64,000 bases of DNA from Puccinia triticina (taxonomy: Eukaryota; Basidiomycota; Pucciniomycetes; Pucciniales; Pucciniaceae), in the NCBI RefSeq assembly GCF_026914185.1, contig NC_070560.1, positions 7,307,501 to 7,371,500 on the forward strand, given 5' to 3'. A program made the position numbers and the translations under genes. Shown here piece by piece: positions 52,461 through 63,104 of this stretch. The notes under the pieces were generated by a model. It searched no databases. It was not told where the DNA came from and saw only the letters and a program-made list of their open reading frames with translations. Every line of letters begins with the position of its first letter. The first letter of the stretch is position 1.

Positions 52461-52915
52461 GGTGGCCGGGTCACTATAATTTTACAAACCATATTTTGCA
52501 AAACATGTGAGTTGCAAATCATATGGCATGCAAAAATGCACAAAATGTGCCCAAAAGTAGAATTTTACAACCTACCCACAAAAAAAAAGGCATGAAATGT
52601 GAGCCGCGCCCCCCGCGTACTCACAGGAAGTATCACAGAAGTATCACGGACCGACACCGAGCGCCCTACTTAGTCCCTCCAGTCCCGCCTCTCCTAGCTC
52701 GGCAGGGAAGTACTGAGACTTCCCACCCTCCCCTTTTCCTTCTCTCTCCTCCTTTCCTTTCTCCCCTTTTTCCTCCCATAAGTTGTATGTAGAGGGAAGT
52801 ACTGAGACTTCCCCCGAGCTAGCTCCCCTGCCCCTTTGCAATAACAATCAGAGGTTCTAGAAGCTGTTCTCACCCTCGCGCCCTCACCCTTGTCCCTCAA
52901 CCCTTGTCCCTCAAC

Positions 52916-53296
52916 AGGACCCCGGAGAGCCCCTACCAAGCCGACATATGTCGCACGTATGCGGGGGATATTTTTTTGCAAAATGCTCCTGATGTAATTC
53001 AGCGGATATGTATCCAAATTGAATTTTTGTCCCAAGATGATCCTGATGTGGTCGGTATCTTTTTGGCATTTCCTGGAAACCAAAACCAAATATTTGGGTC
53101 TTGGGTTCAATTCCCACCCAAAAAAGGGTTTTCCTGCCCAATTGTTCCCTTTAGGCATTTATTGTTGAAAATCCACCTTATGTACACCATATCTAAACCG
53201 GGTCCGATTGGCAAAAACCCAATTTGCCCACGTATCCAAAACCCGGAATTCCAGGAATTTACATATGTCGGCTTGGTCGGGGCTTTCCGGGGTCCT
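52916..53296. mobile_element. 381-bp MITE, TIR AGGACCCCGG, inside a minisatellite
   Basis: Inverted ends of ~35 bp (AGGACCCCGGAGAGCCCCTA ... and its near-complement ending GGGGCTTTCCGGGGTCCT) contain CCGACATATGTCG. Flanked on both sides by CCCTCAAC (52908-52915 and 53297-53304), an apparent 8-bp target duplication, although the target itself is repetitive. Confidence 0.72.
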
Positions 53297-53407
53297 CCCT
53301 CAACCCTCGTCCCTCAACCCTTGTCCCTCAACCCTTGTCCCTCAACCCTTGTCCCTCAACCCTTGTCCCTCAACCCTTGTTGCTCAACCCTTGTCCCTCA
53401 ACCCTCT
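53297..53407 (+). repeat. 14-bp minisatellite CCCTCAACCCTTGT
   Basis: About eight tandem units of CCCTCAACCCTTGT with few changes; two further units lie left of the MITE at 52885-52915. Confidence 0.88.
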
Positions 53408-54096
53408 TCCAGTGAGGCGCTCCCTAGCAAGCGCTTACAGTAAATCAGAATTTTTGTGAAATTACAATTGCAAACTACAATCAAGACAGCCTGAAAAGTA
53501 ATTTTGCAAGACATTTTTCACGTGCCATATAGTTTGCAAGAAATATAATCTGCAAAATAACACATAAGCCATGTTTCTAGCAAATTCACATACCAATCAG
53601 GCACAAATCATCATAGGCTGCAAATTAAGTGTTGCAAAACCTCACCATGGATCAACTAAATGTAAATTTACAAACCATAGTTTGCAACCCTCACAACAAA
53701 ACTGCCAAGACATCAACCAAGAGAGACCACATGTATTTCTGGCCAAGTGCCACATCAAAAGCAAAATGTATAACAAGAAAACAAGGGAGAAAAAGGATAA
53801 AAAGAAGAATACAAAATGGAGGTGTGTGGTCCCAGATTTCAGATAGACATCCTGGCTTCTTAACATATATAAGCTTGTGAGTTGTTTTTGTGTTTGTTTG
53901 TTTTCCAATGTCTCCATGCACATGCATGTGAGTTTTTTTCCAGCTTGCCAATGTCACCTTTTTGTACGCGCGTACATTGGGGTGACAGATCACTGGAGGG
54001 GCCTTTCACAGCTCCATTACAAGTAAAAACTGGTCAGAAAGCCATGAAATTCCCCAAAAGTCACATTTACGTTGTTTGGAACCCCTTTGACAAAAT
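53408..54096. other. AT-rich non-coding region
   Basis: TTTGCAA-rich sequence without a supported gene. Confidence 0.4.
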
Positions 54097-54463
54097 AAAG
54101 GGTAGTTACGCTACGCGTAACGCGTAGATAACAGTAACGTAACAGAATTTTTGTCGTTATCTACGTGTTACGCGTAACGGCGGTGCAATTACGTTATCGC
54201 ACCACATTAAGCTGTTTTTTTATGCTTGTTGCCTCATCCGGGCGCCCGGAGCCCCTGACAACAGGCAAAAAATGAGGCAAAAAAAGCCTTAAATGGTCCG
54301 TTATTGATAACACGATAACGGGCCTCAACAATCAGGCCCAGTATGTTACGCGCAGGGCCTGAAATGACCCCATTACTAGTAAAGTAACGGGGGTCCCCGG
54401 ATAACGGGGGTAGTTACGTTACCAAAATTGCATGGATAACACAATGTAACATAACTACCCTTT
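54097..54463. mobile_element. 367-bp MITE, TIR AAAGGGTAGTTACG
   Basis: Left end AAAGGGTAGTTACGCTAC, right end GTAACATAACTACCCTTT. The interior is dominated by GTTACGCGTAAC, GTTATCTACG and GATAACGG palindromes. Confidence 0.75.
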
Positions 54464-55337
54464 GTTGTTTGACATAGAGAAATTGATCAACAAAAATTCA
54501 TCATAAATGAGTAATAATTGGGCATTGATTAACTATTATTTCATGACAGATTTTAATTAATTTACGGACTTACTTCGCGCACTGCGAGAAACTCTTCGTG
54601 CACTGTGGGGGTCGTTGTCTCGACGTCCCGCCCCCAGTGCGCGCTTTCGCCACGGCTCTTTGCGCACTGTGCATTCCCCCCAAAAAACGGCTTGCATTTC
54701 TTGAGATATTTTTTGATGAATCAATAGAATGACTTTTTATGATCCCCCTGAAAAATAATCAAGTCATTTAGGTCTCCTTGAGCCTAGAGAAAATTGACAT
54801 GAAAAAATCATATTTTAACGCGGCAGGGACCTGTAATATCGCTTCCTGTGCCCCAGTAGCCCCAAAAATTTCACAGTATCATGGCACATGTGCAAATTCA
54901 TGACCTGGACGTTAATATCTGCGTGACAGGCTTGCCGAATTGAATGCGCAAGTCGATTGAGATGAATCCACTGGCATGACACCGGAACAGACTGGAATCC
55001 ACGCATTAGAATTGCGCCTCCCTAAGTTGCTCTGCTCCTGCTCTTGCCAATCCCGCTTCCCGAAATCCAGATTATCTGCGAGATCCAAAACACACGAGAG
55101 GTGTGTGCAGACCACACAAAAAAGAAGGCCCAGTTAGAGACATAGCACCGACAACGGATAACCAGTCATTATTTTTCCTTCTCATTAGGACACACGTTCT
55201 GAGTGCTCAAAAGTGCACACATACGTGCAAGGCCCGCAGCGAACACACACGGCATCAGCGACAATCCTGTGTTTCTTTTTTGAAGTCTACTAAAAAATAC
55301 AACAAGATGAAAGGGAGGAAAGAAAGGGAAGAGTGGA
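54464..55337. other. Intergenic region, no gene recognised
   Basis: A local CGCGCACTGCGAG/CGTGCACTGTG duplication lies at 54575-54675. The 3' flank of the polymerase fragment is at the right edge. Confidence 0.4.
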
Positions 55338-56434
55338 TCACCAGGCGCCGTAGAAGCGCTGGAGAACGGCATACGAGTCCTCGACATCTTTGCGACTCTT
55401 GGTGCGCATATAAAAGATCGGACAATCGCTCGCGGTGCAGATGACTTCCTGATGCAACGAGCCCTGACACCTCTTGCGAGCGCGCTCCCGAAAAAAAGTA
55501 AACACATGTGAGCTCTTGGGCTGGCCGGGGATTTTTTGGAGAAGGGAAAGGAATGGGCGAACTTGGCATTGGGTCCACAGCCTTGCAAACGCGTTTTCGA
55601 AGCCCTGGGTGAGTGCCATTTGTTTGGAATAGAGGGCGGCCGTCTTGGGTCTGCAGTTCTTACAAACCCCGGTATCTGAGCAGACGGGCAGACCCGGATG
55701 ATCAGCTGGGGGAGCGGGCGTGGCACGAGGGACGCAAGAGGTTATGGAGGATGCGGGGTGAGACGTACTGGTGTCCTTGGTCGTCTTGCCCAGCGGGACT
55801 CGACAGCCCAGACAGGTCTCGGTGCGCTTGATGAAGCCCATCAAGCCGCCCTGAGTAGGCGTAGCAATGGAGACGATGCGGGTATGGTCGCCGGACACTG
55901 CAAAAGACAAGCAACTTCAGTCTGACGAAAATGGATGCGGGGGTGGAGTGGATGGCGGGCGCTTACGGAGGGAGGAGGACTTGTCGCCGAGGATGGGCTC
56001 AAAGATCCGCATGAGCGGCTTCGAGAGCTGGTTGTCGAGGTAATACTTCGTGTCGATCGGGATGTTGTTCTCGAGCACGTACAGAGGGTCTTCAGATTTT
56101 TCATAGGCGCGGGCATCTGGATCCTTCCCGGTACCTATCAGCCAGAAAGTTCTGGAGAGAGAAAACCTGGGAAGTAATGTGTGACTAACCTTTAGTGCCT
56201 TTGATGATCACGTAGGCCACCCGGTCTCCCAGCGCGGGCGCACTGCCGGCATCCCGCTTCTTCATCCGCTTGGCCAGCTCGACGTGGGCCTGTTTAGCGG
56301 CGTAGTCCGCCTTGGCCAAGGCCTTCGTGATCACGAGTTGGGAGAGGTCGATGCGGTTCTGGAGGAGGTCGGAGATGACCTGCTTGGTGCACGCCTCCGC
56401 GCCCTTCACGTCCCGCTCGATCAGCAGGTTTTAT
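55338..56434 (-). pseudogene. POL3: DNA polymerase delta catalytic subunit, C-terminal fragment
   Basis: Read leftward from 56434 the text [20 protein letters not shown] then [20 protein letters not shown] joins mid-protein to POLD1/Pol3. Next come [37 protein letters not shown], the CysA zinc module (CLGCRVPL, CKNCRPK) and CysB, the Fe-S module (CQRC, then CTASDCPIFYMRTK), ending ...RFYGAW. Introns at about 56190-56137, 55966-55900, 55768-55671 and 55527-55472 have GT/AG borders and keep phase. Everything before this point, including the exonuclease and polymerase active sites, is missing: left of 56434 the sequence turns into AT-rich repeats. The retained part is well conserved, so the truncation may be recent. 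A full copy presumably exists elsewhere. Confidence 0.85.
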
Positions 56435-56589
56435 AAAACATTGCACAAGGTCCTGTGATAATTCTGCATCACTTCTGACACACTTCCCATTGACTTCTTG
56501 AGACTTTATCAATCATCTCCTAATCCACATCAGACCCAGAACAACATAAAATTAGACTCTGGCACTCTCTGGAGAGTGTGTCAAAGTCT

Positions 56590-56900
56590 CCCCTGGTGAA
56601 ACAGATGAAAGGGGAATGTGAAAAGGTTTATTTACACATGAAATTGATAGTTCCACATGATGACATAAAAGGGGTGTGTGAACATGTAAGGGGTGTTTAC
56701 ACAGAAGTGTACAAATCAAAGGGGTAGGTAAACATGAAAGGGTTATTCACACATGATGAAATGGGTATTCACACATGAAAGGGATATCTACACATCAAAG
56801 TGACATGTGAACATGAAAGGATTATGTACACATGATGAAAGGGGCAATTACACATGAAAGGGATATGTGCACGTGAAAGGGGTATGTGAAAATGAAAGTG
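56590..56900 (+). repeat. Degenerate ACACATGAAAGGGG tandem repeat
   Basis: Around 15 irregular units of ACACATGAAAGGGGTATGT, some with a GATGA insert. Confidence 0.75.
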
Positions 56901-56984
56901 AATTTGCACAGGTCTTGACTCAGTTTTTTGAAACCTGTACTGTTACCTCAGACTCAGTATTGCAGAAATTAGGCAAACTAGAGG

Positions 56985-57011
56985 CCAAGGCGGCTTCGCC
57001 GCTGCAATCTC
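56985..57011 (-). repeat. 27-bp GC-rich motif shared with 13097
   Basis: CCAAGGCGGCTTCGCCGCTG is the complement of CAGCGGCGAAGCCGCCTTGG at 13097-13116. The match extends to CTCTAGT with one change. A degenerate form (CAGTGGCAAAGCCATCTTC) lies at 57291-57309. Possibly a transposon terminus. Confidence 0.55.
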
Positions 57012-57309
57012 TCTGTCATAGGCTGGCCTCCGCAGCATATTTTAGAATGTTTTAGTTTACCCATAATGCACTAAGTAATTGTCAATTTATTCCCACCATC
57101 ATCCTGATTGAATGTTCAAAATTTCAACAACTCAAGATAAGCAGGCCAATAATATGGAAATTGAGAATAAACAATCACACATGATGATGAATGGGAATTA
57201 ATCAGGAGGGAATTGCAATGTATATCAATGGCCTCTCCATGTCAATGATTCCCTCAACAAGGGATGAAAAGAGGCTTGTACTTTAGATTTTCAGTGGCAA
57301 AGCCATCTT

Positions 57310-57693
57310 CACTACCAACCTTACCTGATATCCAGTAGGGGATACTTGGTAAAATATGAGGGATATCCAGTATACATCATTTTATGTTCTGTAAAGTGTT
57401 TTTACATGTCTGGAAACTTTCTGTAAATTCTCTGTAACTTTTCTGTAAATCCCTAACTTTTCTGTAACTTTTCTGTAAGTCCTTAACTTTTCTGTAACTG
57501 TTGTTCAAATGAGAAGTCCCCCTGTAATAATTCTGTAAGTCACAGAAAACTTACAGAAATCACGCATGATCAAGTTACAGAAAATTTACAGAAACCATAA
57601 AACAATTTACAGAACAAAAAAAAACTATACTGGATATCCCTTATATTTAATTACCAAGTATCCCCTGCTGGATATCAGGTAACGTTGGTAGTG
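57310..57693. mobile_element. 384-bp fold-back MITE with CTT target duplication
   Basis: About 65-bp inverted arms (CACTACCAACCTTACCTGAT, ATCCAGTAGGGGATACTTGG and complements) are flanked by CTT at 57307-57309 and 57694-57696. The interior is a run of TTTCTGTAA units followed by their complements TTACAGAAA. Confidence 0.85.
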
Positions 57694-57696
57694 CTT

Positions 57697-58348
57697 GAGA
57701 CTTGGCCCCAAAGATTCTCAATGGAGAAGTTTTGATTCATATATGTACATGCTGTATGGGTGGGCAAACCAGATCTAACACAACAATCAGATTATCTACA
57801 CGTCATCACGCAGCTTCACCAGCCAAAAAAAATTATTTTGAAAATGGGAGGAAGGCTGAGAGAAGATATATCAGGAGGGTCAGGATTATAATTTAATGAG
57901 AAGCAGATGTGAAAACATTGATTCCCCAGAAAACTTGCCAAGCCCGGCCCGAACCTTTCGAGGACGAGGATGTCCGCTGGGCCCATGTCTCTCTCTCCCT
58001 TGACCCCCCTGATCCAGCTCAAGAGGGACGATATCATTTACGATTTCTTTGGCTTCAAGGATCCGTCTCCGGTAAGTTCCTTGATTCCCCAACAAGCAAG
58101 CGGTTCTGCATCTAGTGATGGACCAGGCTGTCAAGCTTCTTAGATATTGAAGATGTATGATTTGTACTTATTTCAATAAAATATTACAAGTTTGATTGCC
58201 AATACAATGATAATGATGATGGTACTGATGCTGATGGTCATGAAGGTGCATTCAGACTCCACATAAGACTAAAAGTACACAACATGCTTACCCACAAAAA
58301 AATGGGGGTGGAGGGGAAGATGAGAGACAAAGAGGAGGAGGATGAATT
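57697..58348. other. Intergenic region with one exon-like fragment
   Basis: At 57990-58076 (+) a frame gives LIQLKRDDIIYDFFGFKDPS and stops at a consensus GTAAGT donor. No partner exon was found, so it is noted only as a possible fragment. Confidence 0.25.
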
Positions 58349-59132
58349 CTAGAAGTTGAGGATGGAGAGGCAGTCGATGAAGCTGAGGATGCCGAAGGGG
58401 GGCACGGCCCGGTCGGACTCGTGGGAGTTGATCGCGCCGATGATAGTGTGGTCGACGATCGCGATCAGGACCAAGGTGCACAAGTTACCTACGGACTGAA
58501 GAGGGGTAGAGGAGCTTCAGTTTAAGTGGGTCTGCGGACCTTAGTCTTTCTAGTCTAGGAAACCAAGTGGGTGTTTTTGGCGGTGGTGGTGGGGAGAGCA
58601 GGGAAGGGTAGACTCAACTGCTAAGACTGGGCCCCAAAGGCCTATCAGGATCATGAAGCCAGCATTGCTACAGAAATACAGAGGCAAAGACACGGTCAAT
58701 GAGCTCTGGAACATATCTTCGAAGAGGGGGGAGGCTCTTACAAGAGTACGCCCACAAAGATGATGCCCAAGATCATCCAAGCGATTGCTGGGTCCTTGAC
58801 GACTTCAAAGCGCTCAATGCCCGACCAGTTGAGCAGGGGGCTGGGGATCCAGAGCAGACAGAGTGACGCGAGGCCGAGCATGGTCTTCATGAGGTTTGCG
58901 TCGAGCAGGCTGTGTCCTGGCCGTAGAGGCTGGGCGGCGCCGTGCCGTGCGTCCCGTCCGGTTCCAATCTGCCCTTCGGTCGCCCCTGCTCCTCCTCCTC
59001 TTCCCCCCTTCTGATCCAAGCGGGGTCAGGTAGGAGTCCGACCAGGCGATTGTGCGCTTGTACCAGATCTCGTAGAGGGCGTATCCAATACTGCCGAGGA
59101 GGGCGAGAGAGATGCCGATGTGGTCATTATTC
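58349..59132 (-). pseudogene. Drug/metabolite-type (DMT) transporter, C-terminal fragment
   Basis: Begins at an intron acceptor (CACAG at 59133) with NNDHIGISLALLGSIGYALY, a membrane segment with a GxxLALL...YA(L/F)YE pattern typical of DMT transporters such as SLC35F/EamA. Further segments are TMLGLASLCLLWIPSPLL, AWMILGIIFVGVLFNAGFMI and LCTLVLIAIVDHTIIGAINS, ending in ILSFIDCLSILNF. A one-base frame change is needed near 59020. The N-terminal membrane segments are absent. The repeat starting at 59147 lies immediately upstream, so insertion probably removed or displaced the 5' part. Substrate unknown. Confidence 0.62.
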
Positions 59133-59146
59133 CTGTGTTTGTAGGA

Positions 59147-60000
59147 GGAAAAATTCAAACTTTTATGTGTACTCACAAAACGCCTCCAGATACGGCCAAA
59201 TGGACATCAGAAATGGAATCTAGGACCAAAATAACCCCTAGTCACCCACTGAAACCACTCTCATATCTCTACCGGATCAGAAGATACGCAAATCACCCCT
59301 TTCACGCACCAGTCCGAATGGGTTCACACACAGACTCAACTCTTGGCTACCGTACTTGGCATAATGCATACAGCACATGAATTACTTTTCTTCCTTCCTT
59401 TTATCAGTCGTCACCTCCTATTTTTCCTTGCATATGTTTGTTTCCCATTTGCATATCTTTGATCTTGGAAAATCCTTGTATGAATATATATGATCCTGTT
59501 TGCATATCAAAGGGACGCATTGTAGATAGTCTAGCTAAATTCCCTCAGTTTTACTTTCTCACCAGCCAAATTCCCTCATAGCTGCTCCCTTGGAGCTAAA
59601 TTCCCTCATCATTGTCTATATAAGGAGGCCTCTGCCTGCCAGTTGTTCCCGCCTCATGCCATCCAGCGGTCTATATTCTCTACTCACTTATCACTCATAT
59701 TATCTATCCATATCACAGTTTCACCACTCAGTTTCACATACCTTTCACACTTTATTTGAAATTCATATCACCGCTCAGTCACACACCTTTCACCAGTAAC
59801 CAGTCCCCGGTTCCACTCCTGGTTGAGCTTAGCTCCCTCTCACCCTCATCACTCCTCCCTTTCTGAACTTATATACCCCCAGGCCAAGGACCTAGGTTCA
59901 AGCCCCACTCGAGACATCAAGTTGCCGTCACCTATCACATACATCAGTAACCCCATCAACCTCGGACATCGACAACAATCCTCTTATATATCTCATCTTT
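59147..60000 (+). repeat. LTR-like repeat family C, copy 2
   Basis: Direct repeat of 63105-64000: TACTCACA..., CC(A)AATGGAC.TCAG(A)AATGGA, CCCCTAGTCACC, then CTATATAAGGAG and CAGTTGTTCC near 59615, a polypyrimidine 3' part and CCAGTCCCCGGTTCCACTCC. The TATA-like box and repeated presence suggest an LTR. Confidence 0.6.
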
Positions 60001-60589
60001 GAACATATCCTATCACAAAATAAATTGCCAAGCTTACCTTGGTGGTCTTGTTTTCTGATATACAGAAAGGCAGAGCTTGCACCTCACCCATACCTTTCGC
60101 CATTCAGCAAAAGGGTCTCACAACACCTTTTGAGTCTTACACCGAGGATGCGGAGCTCGGCACGCGCTTTCTGGCCCTCGTTGTGTCCGGCGTCGGGGGG
60201 GATGGTCGGAGGCGAGGTGGTATTGGTTGATAGCGATTTTGCAATAGTAAAGGGCGAGTTCCTTGTTGAGGGCGCAGGCAAAAGACAAAGACACTGGCGC
60301 CGGTGCCAATGCCGACACTGATACTGATAGTGCTGATGCAAGGCTGAGGATGGAGGGTAGCTTGATGCTCTGACAACAGTTGCTGATGAGATTCAATGCA
60401 ATTTTTTTTTGGTTGGACAGAATGTATGTGAGCCAAGTTGTGGTTGTCATCACGGTCAATATTACAAAGAAATACGCATGAGACCAACCTAATATCAAAC
60501 AAGGGTCTTGTTGACAACGCCTAGCCAGTGAGAGCAGTGCCCCGCAGGTCAAGAGGCATCGGAGGGGCATGGCGGTGGCATAGTTGTCA
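60001..60589. other. Region with a possible membrane-protein remnant on the minus strand
   Basis: Between 60570 and 60118 a minus-strand frame encodes hydrophobic text such as SHAYFFVILTVMTTTTWLTY, preceded by a possible AG acceptor. I cannot assign a family. Confidence 0.25.
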
Positions 60590-61110
60590 TGGCTTGATGA
60601 ATGCAGCAGTTGAGTTTGCTGCTGGAGTCAGGTAGGGCAGTGGCGGATCGTCTATAAGATGGGCCTCGGCTTGCTTGCTTGTTTACCTCAGGGCGTCCTC
60701 TGCCGCTGTACTTCCAGCGTGCGGTTTGTCCTCACCCCCTCCGCTGTTGCACTTGCGCAGTTTGAGGGGCTCTACTCGGTGGCCCCCCTTTGCATAATGC
60801 CTTCAATGCGGCGCGCTGGGAGTCATCCTCTCACCATTTTTTAACCCTGCTAGACAGGGATGGATGGTGGGCCACGGTGCATCAGCTTGCTGATGTTAGG
60901 TGGCTGGGTGCAGATTATTGCTCTGTTTTTGGTTATTGTATTATTGTTGTTTTTGTAGAAGGAAAACCCTTCATCTTTTTTTCCTGGAGGTTGTAAAGGG
61001 GAAACCCTTGTTTTTTTTGTGATTTCTGAAGATTTGTAGGGGAAACCCTTGAAGTTTTGTTTTGTGATTCAGAGGCTTTAATAAACTTGGATATTCCAGG
61101 GTTTGAGATT
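60590..61110 (+). repeat. LTR-like repeat family B, copy 3
   Basis: Same orientation as copy 1: TCTATAAGATGGG (TATA-like), CCGCTGTTGCACTTGCGCAG, CTGCTAGACAGGGATGGATG, CATCAGCTTGCTGATGTTAG, repeated AGGGGAAACCCTTG, end GGCTTTAATAAACTTGGATA. Confidence 0.6.
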
Positions 61111-61293
61111 CATGAGTATGATTCTTATTCTAATTGAGGAGTAAATTGAGTATTCTGGATGTCAACTGGCAGCACTGCAGCTTCTTGATTTTTTTTTCAT
61201 AGTCTAAGGTGTGGAACATAATAACAAGGAATATCCTGATAGGGAAAAGGGAGGAAAGGAGGGAGGGAAAAAACTCCAAGCAACGTTGTAACA

Positions 61294-61337
61294 GCTGCGC
61301 TGCGCTAGAAAAAGCAGTCATTTAGCGCAGCGCAGCG
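61294..61337. repeat. Small perfect hairpin GCTGCGCTGCGCTA
   Basis: GCTGCGCTGCGCTA and TAGCGCAGCGCAGC are separated by about 16 bases; compare the GCTACGC-rich repeat at 31620. Confidence 0.7.
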
Positions 61338-61505
61338 GTCACAATTTCCACCCCCGAGCCCTCTTTAGGGCTATTTAACAAATGAATCTTTAGTCAAATC
61401 TCTAAGCCTTGCTAGATTTAACCACCACTAAAGAGCCTCTGTAAGACGGCTTTAACAAGCCTGCCAACCACACTCGCTAAAATCCTCAAGTCCTACAAAC
61501 ACACC

Positions 61506-62487
61506 ATGGCCGACTCCCCCCCCCCCCCAGATAGCAGCACTACTGATCCGACACCCAAGAAAAAGAGAGGACCAAACTGGCTCCCTCGTGAGGAAGAGCA
61601 GCTCGCCATCTCTTGGATCAACGTCAGCAAACAACCCTAGTTTGCCAACAATCAGTCGGGTGAGACCTTTTTTTGCAAGATCAAGAGTGACTTCAACACC
61701 CATTCCAAGGTACACTTTTGGGATCATGCTCAAATAAAAACTTGGTAAGCATTTCAATTCCTATTCTGCCCATGATCTACATAATTACTGATTCCATCCT
61801 GCCAGATGGGGTGCGATGAATACAGCGACCCTGAAATTCTTGCCGATCTACAATGCTATTGAGCGCAATCCTCCAAGTGGGTCGAGCCCCGATGATTGGT
61901 TGCAAGAGGCAATGAAGAATTATCAAGCTCAGAACAAGAATGTGGCCTTCAATTGCCTCTTGGCCTGGCAGAAACTCCGATTTGCTCCGAAATGGCAATC
62001 GGACCAACGACCAGATCAGCCAAGCACACCACTCCACCCAAACGCTTTGCCGGACCCAATCGAGCCAGATTTATCTCCTTCCACCGGGATTACCCCAAGT
62101 GCCAGTTCAGCCACCTCGATTGACCGGCCTATTGGTGGTAAGGCCGCTAAACAACAACATGTCAAAGGTTACAAACACAACGAGGCCATTGCGCAAGCAA
62201 ACAAGCTCACCGAGATCACTCAAGAACACCTTGGAGCCTTTCAAAAGGGGAATGAGATACTGATTGCTAAGAATGATATTGAGAAGGAAAAGCTTAAAAT
62301 AGAAGAAGAAAAGCTGGTTTTGGAAAAAGAAAAAGTGACGATTGAAAAGGAGTTTTGTCGGAGTGAAACGCAGATGAACGACTACAAGTTGCTCCGTGAA
62401 TCCGAGGATATCGACGATGAAGATACCAAAGAGGTCCTCATGATCATGAAGCAAGAAATCAAGAGAAAATGGCAATCCCGGGCCTGA
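61506..62487 (+). pseudogene. PIF/Harbinger-associated trihelix (Myb/SANT-like) protein, broken
   Basis: ATG 61506 opens MADSPPPPD..., then PKKKRGPNWLPREEEQLAIS, the start of a trihelix DNA-binding domain of the kind carried by PIF/Harbinger elements. An in-frame TAG follows SKQP (about 61638). Homology-like text continues (FANNQSGETFFCKI) to a GTAAGC donor at 61743, whose split codon would now be TGA. The second exon (61806 on) is open: WGAMNTATLKFLPIYNAIER, then a charged coiled-coil C-terminus (KLKIEEEKLVLEKEKVTIEK). The protein would bind element ends and help the transposase. Two stops make this a pseudogene. Confidence 0.72.
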
Positions 62488-62686
62488 TTACTTTCTTGTA
62501 TCTTCTCCACTTGATCAATAGATCAATTGATTGATTGATTGATCCCTCAATCTATCTCTTGTGTTTTATCTTGGTTGTATTGCTTTCATGTGGTACATGG
62601 TACAATACATACTATATAAATAAAACAAGAAATAATGAAAATAATTGAGAGAGGGAGAACTGTGAATAAATGAGAGAGAGAGCTAC

Positions 62687-63090
62687 TTAGTCCCTCTTGT
62701 CGCCACAGAGCAACCAATTGTAGGCTTTCAGGTCTTTGCGCAACTGTGCATGGGTTTCCGGGTTGTGTAGATCATGGTTGTTCTGGAGATAGTTCGCCCA
62801 GGTATGAGTTAAGGCAGGGTCTTGATGATTTTTGATGATTTTGGTGTCCGTTTTTTCAAGGAAGGGGTCCAGCGGCGATCGTTCCTCAACAATCATGTTG
62901 TGAAGAATGATGCAGCAAAGCATCATCTCCATGACATTATGCTTCTGCCATAACCGGCAACCCCCAGTTAGAACATGCCAACAGGCCTGAAGGACCCCAA
63001 ACGTTCGCTCGATGTCTTTTTGGGCGGATTCCTGCAGTTTGGCGAAGTGCCTGGAAGCACCATCCTGCGGGTGCTTGATTGAGGAGACTA
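62687..63090 (-). pseudogene. PIF/Harbinger transposase, C-terminal fragment
   Basis: Read leftward: SIKHPQDGASRHFAKLQESA, KDIERTFGVLQACWHV, then MEMMLCCIILHNMIVEER, ending LLCGDKRD. The ERxFGxLQ part holds the third acidic residue of the DDE_Tnp_4 nuclease, and IILHNMIVE is a family signature. The first two catalytic Asp motifs are absent, and the family C repeat begins just upstream, which probably truncated the gene. Convergent with the trihelix gene, the usual two-gene layout of Harbinger elements. Confidence 0.75.
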
Positions 63091-63104
63091 GCGTTGTGGT
63101 AGAC

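Noticed and set aside
53208..53459. A repetitive LNPCPSTLVPQP protein
   Set aside because: Translation of a 14-bp minisatellite.
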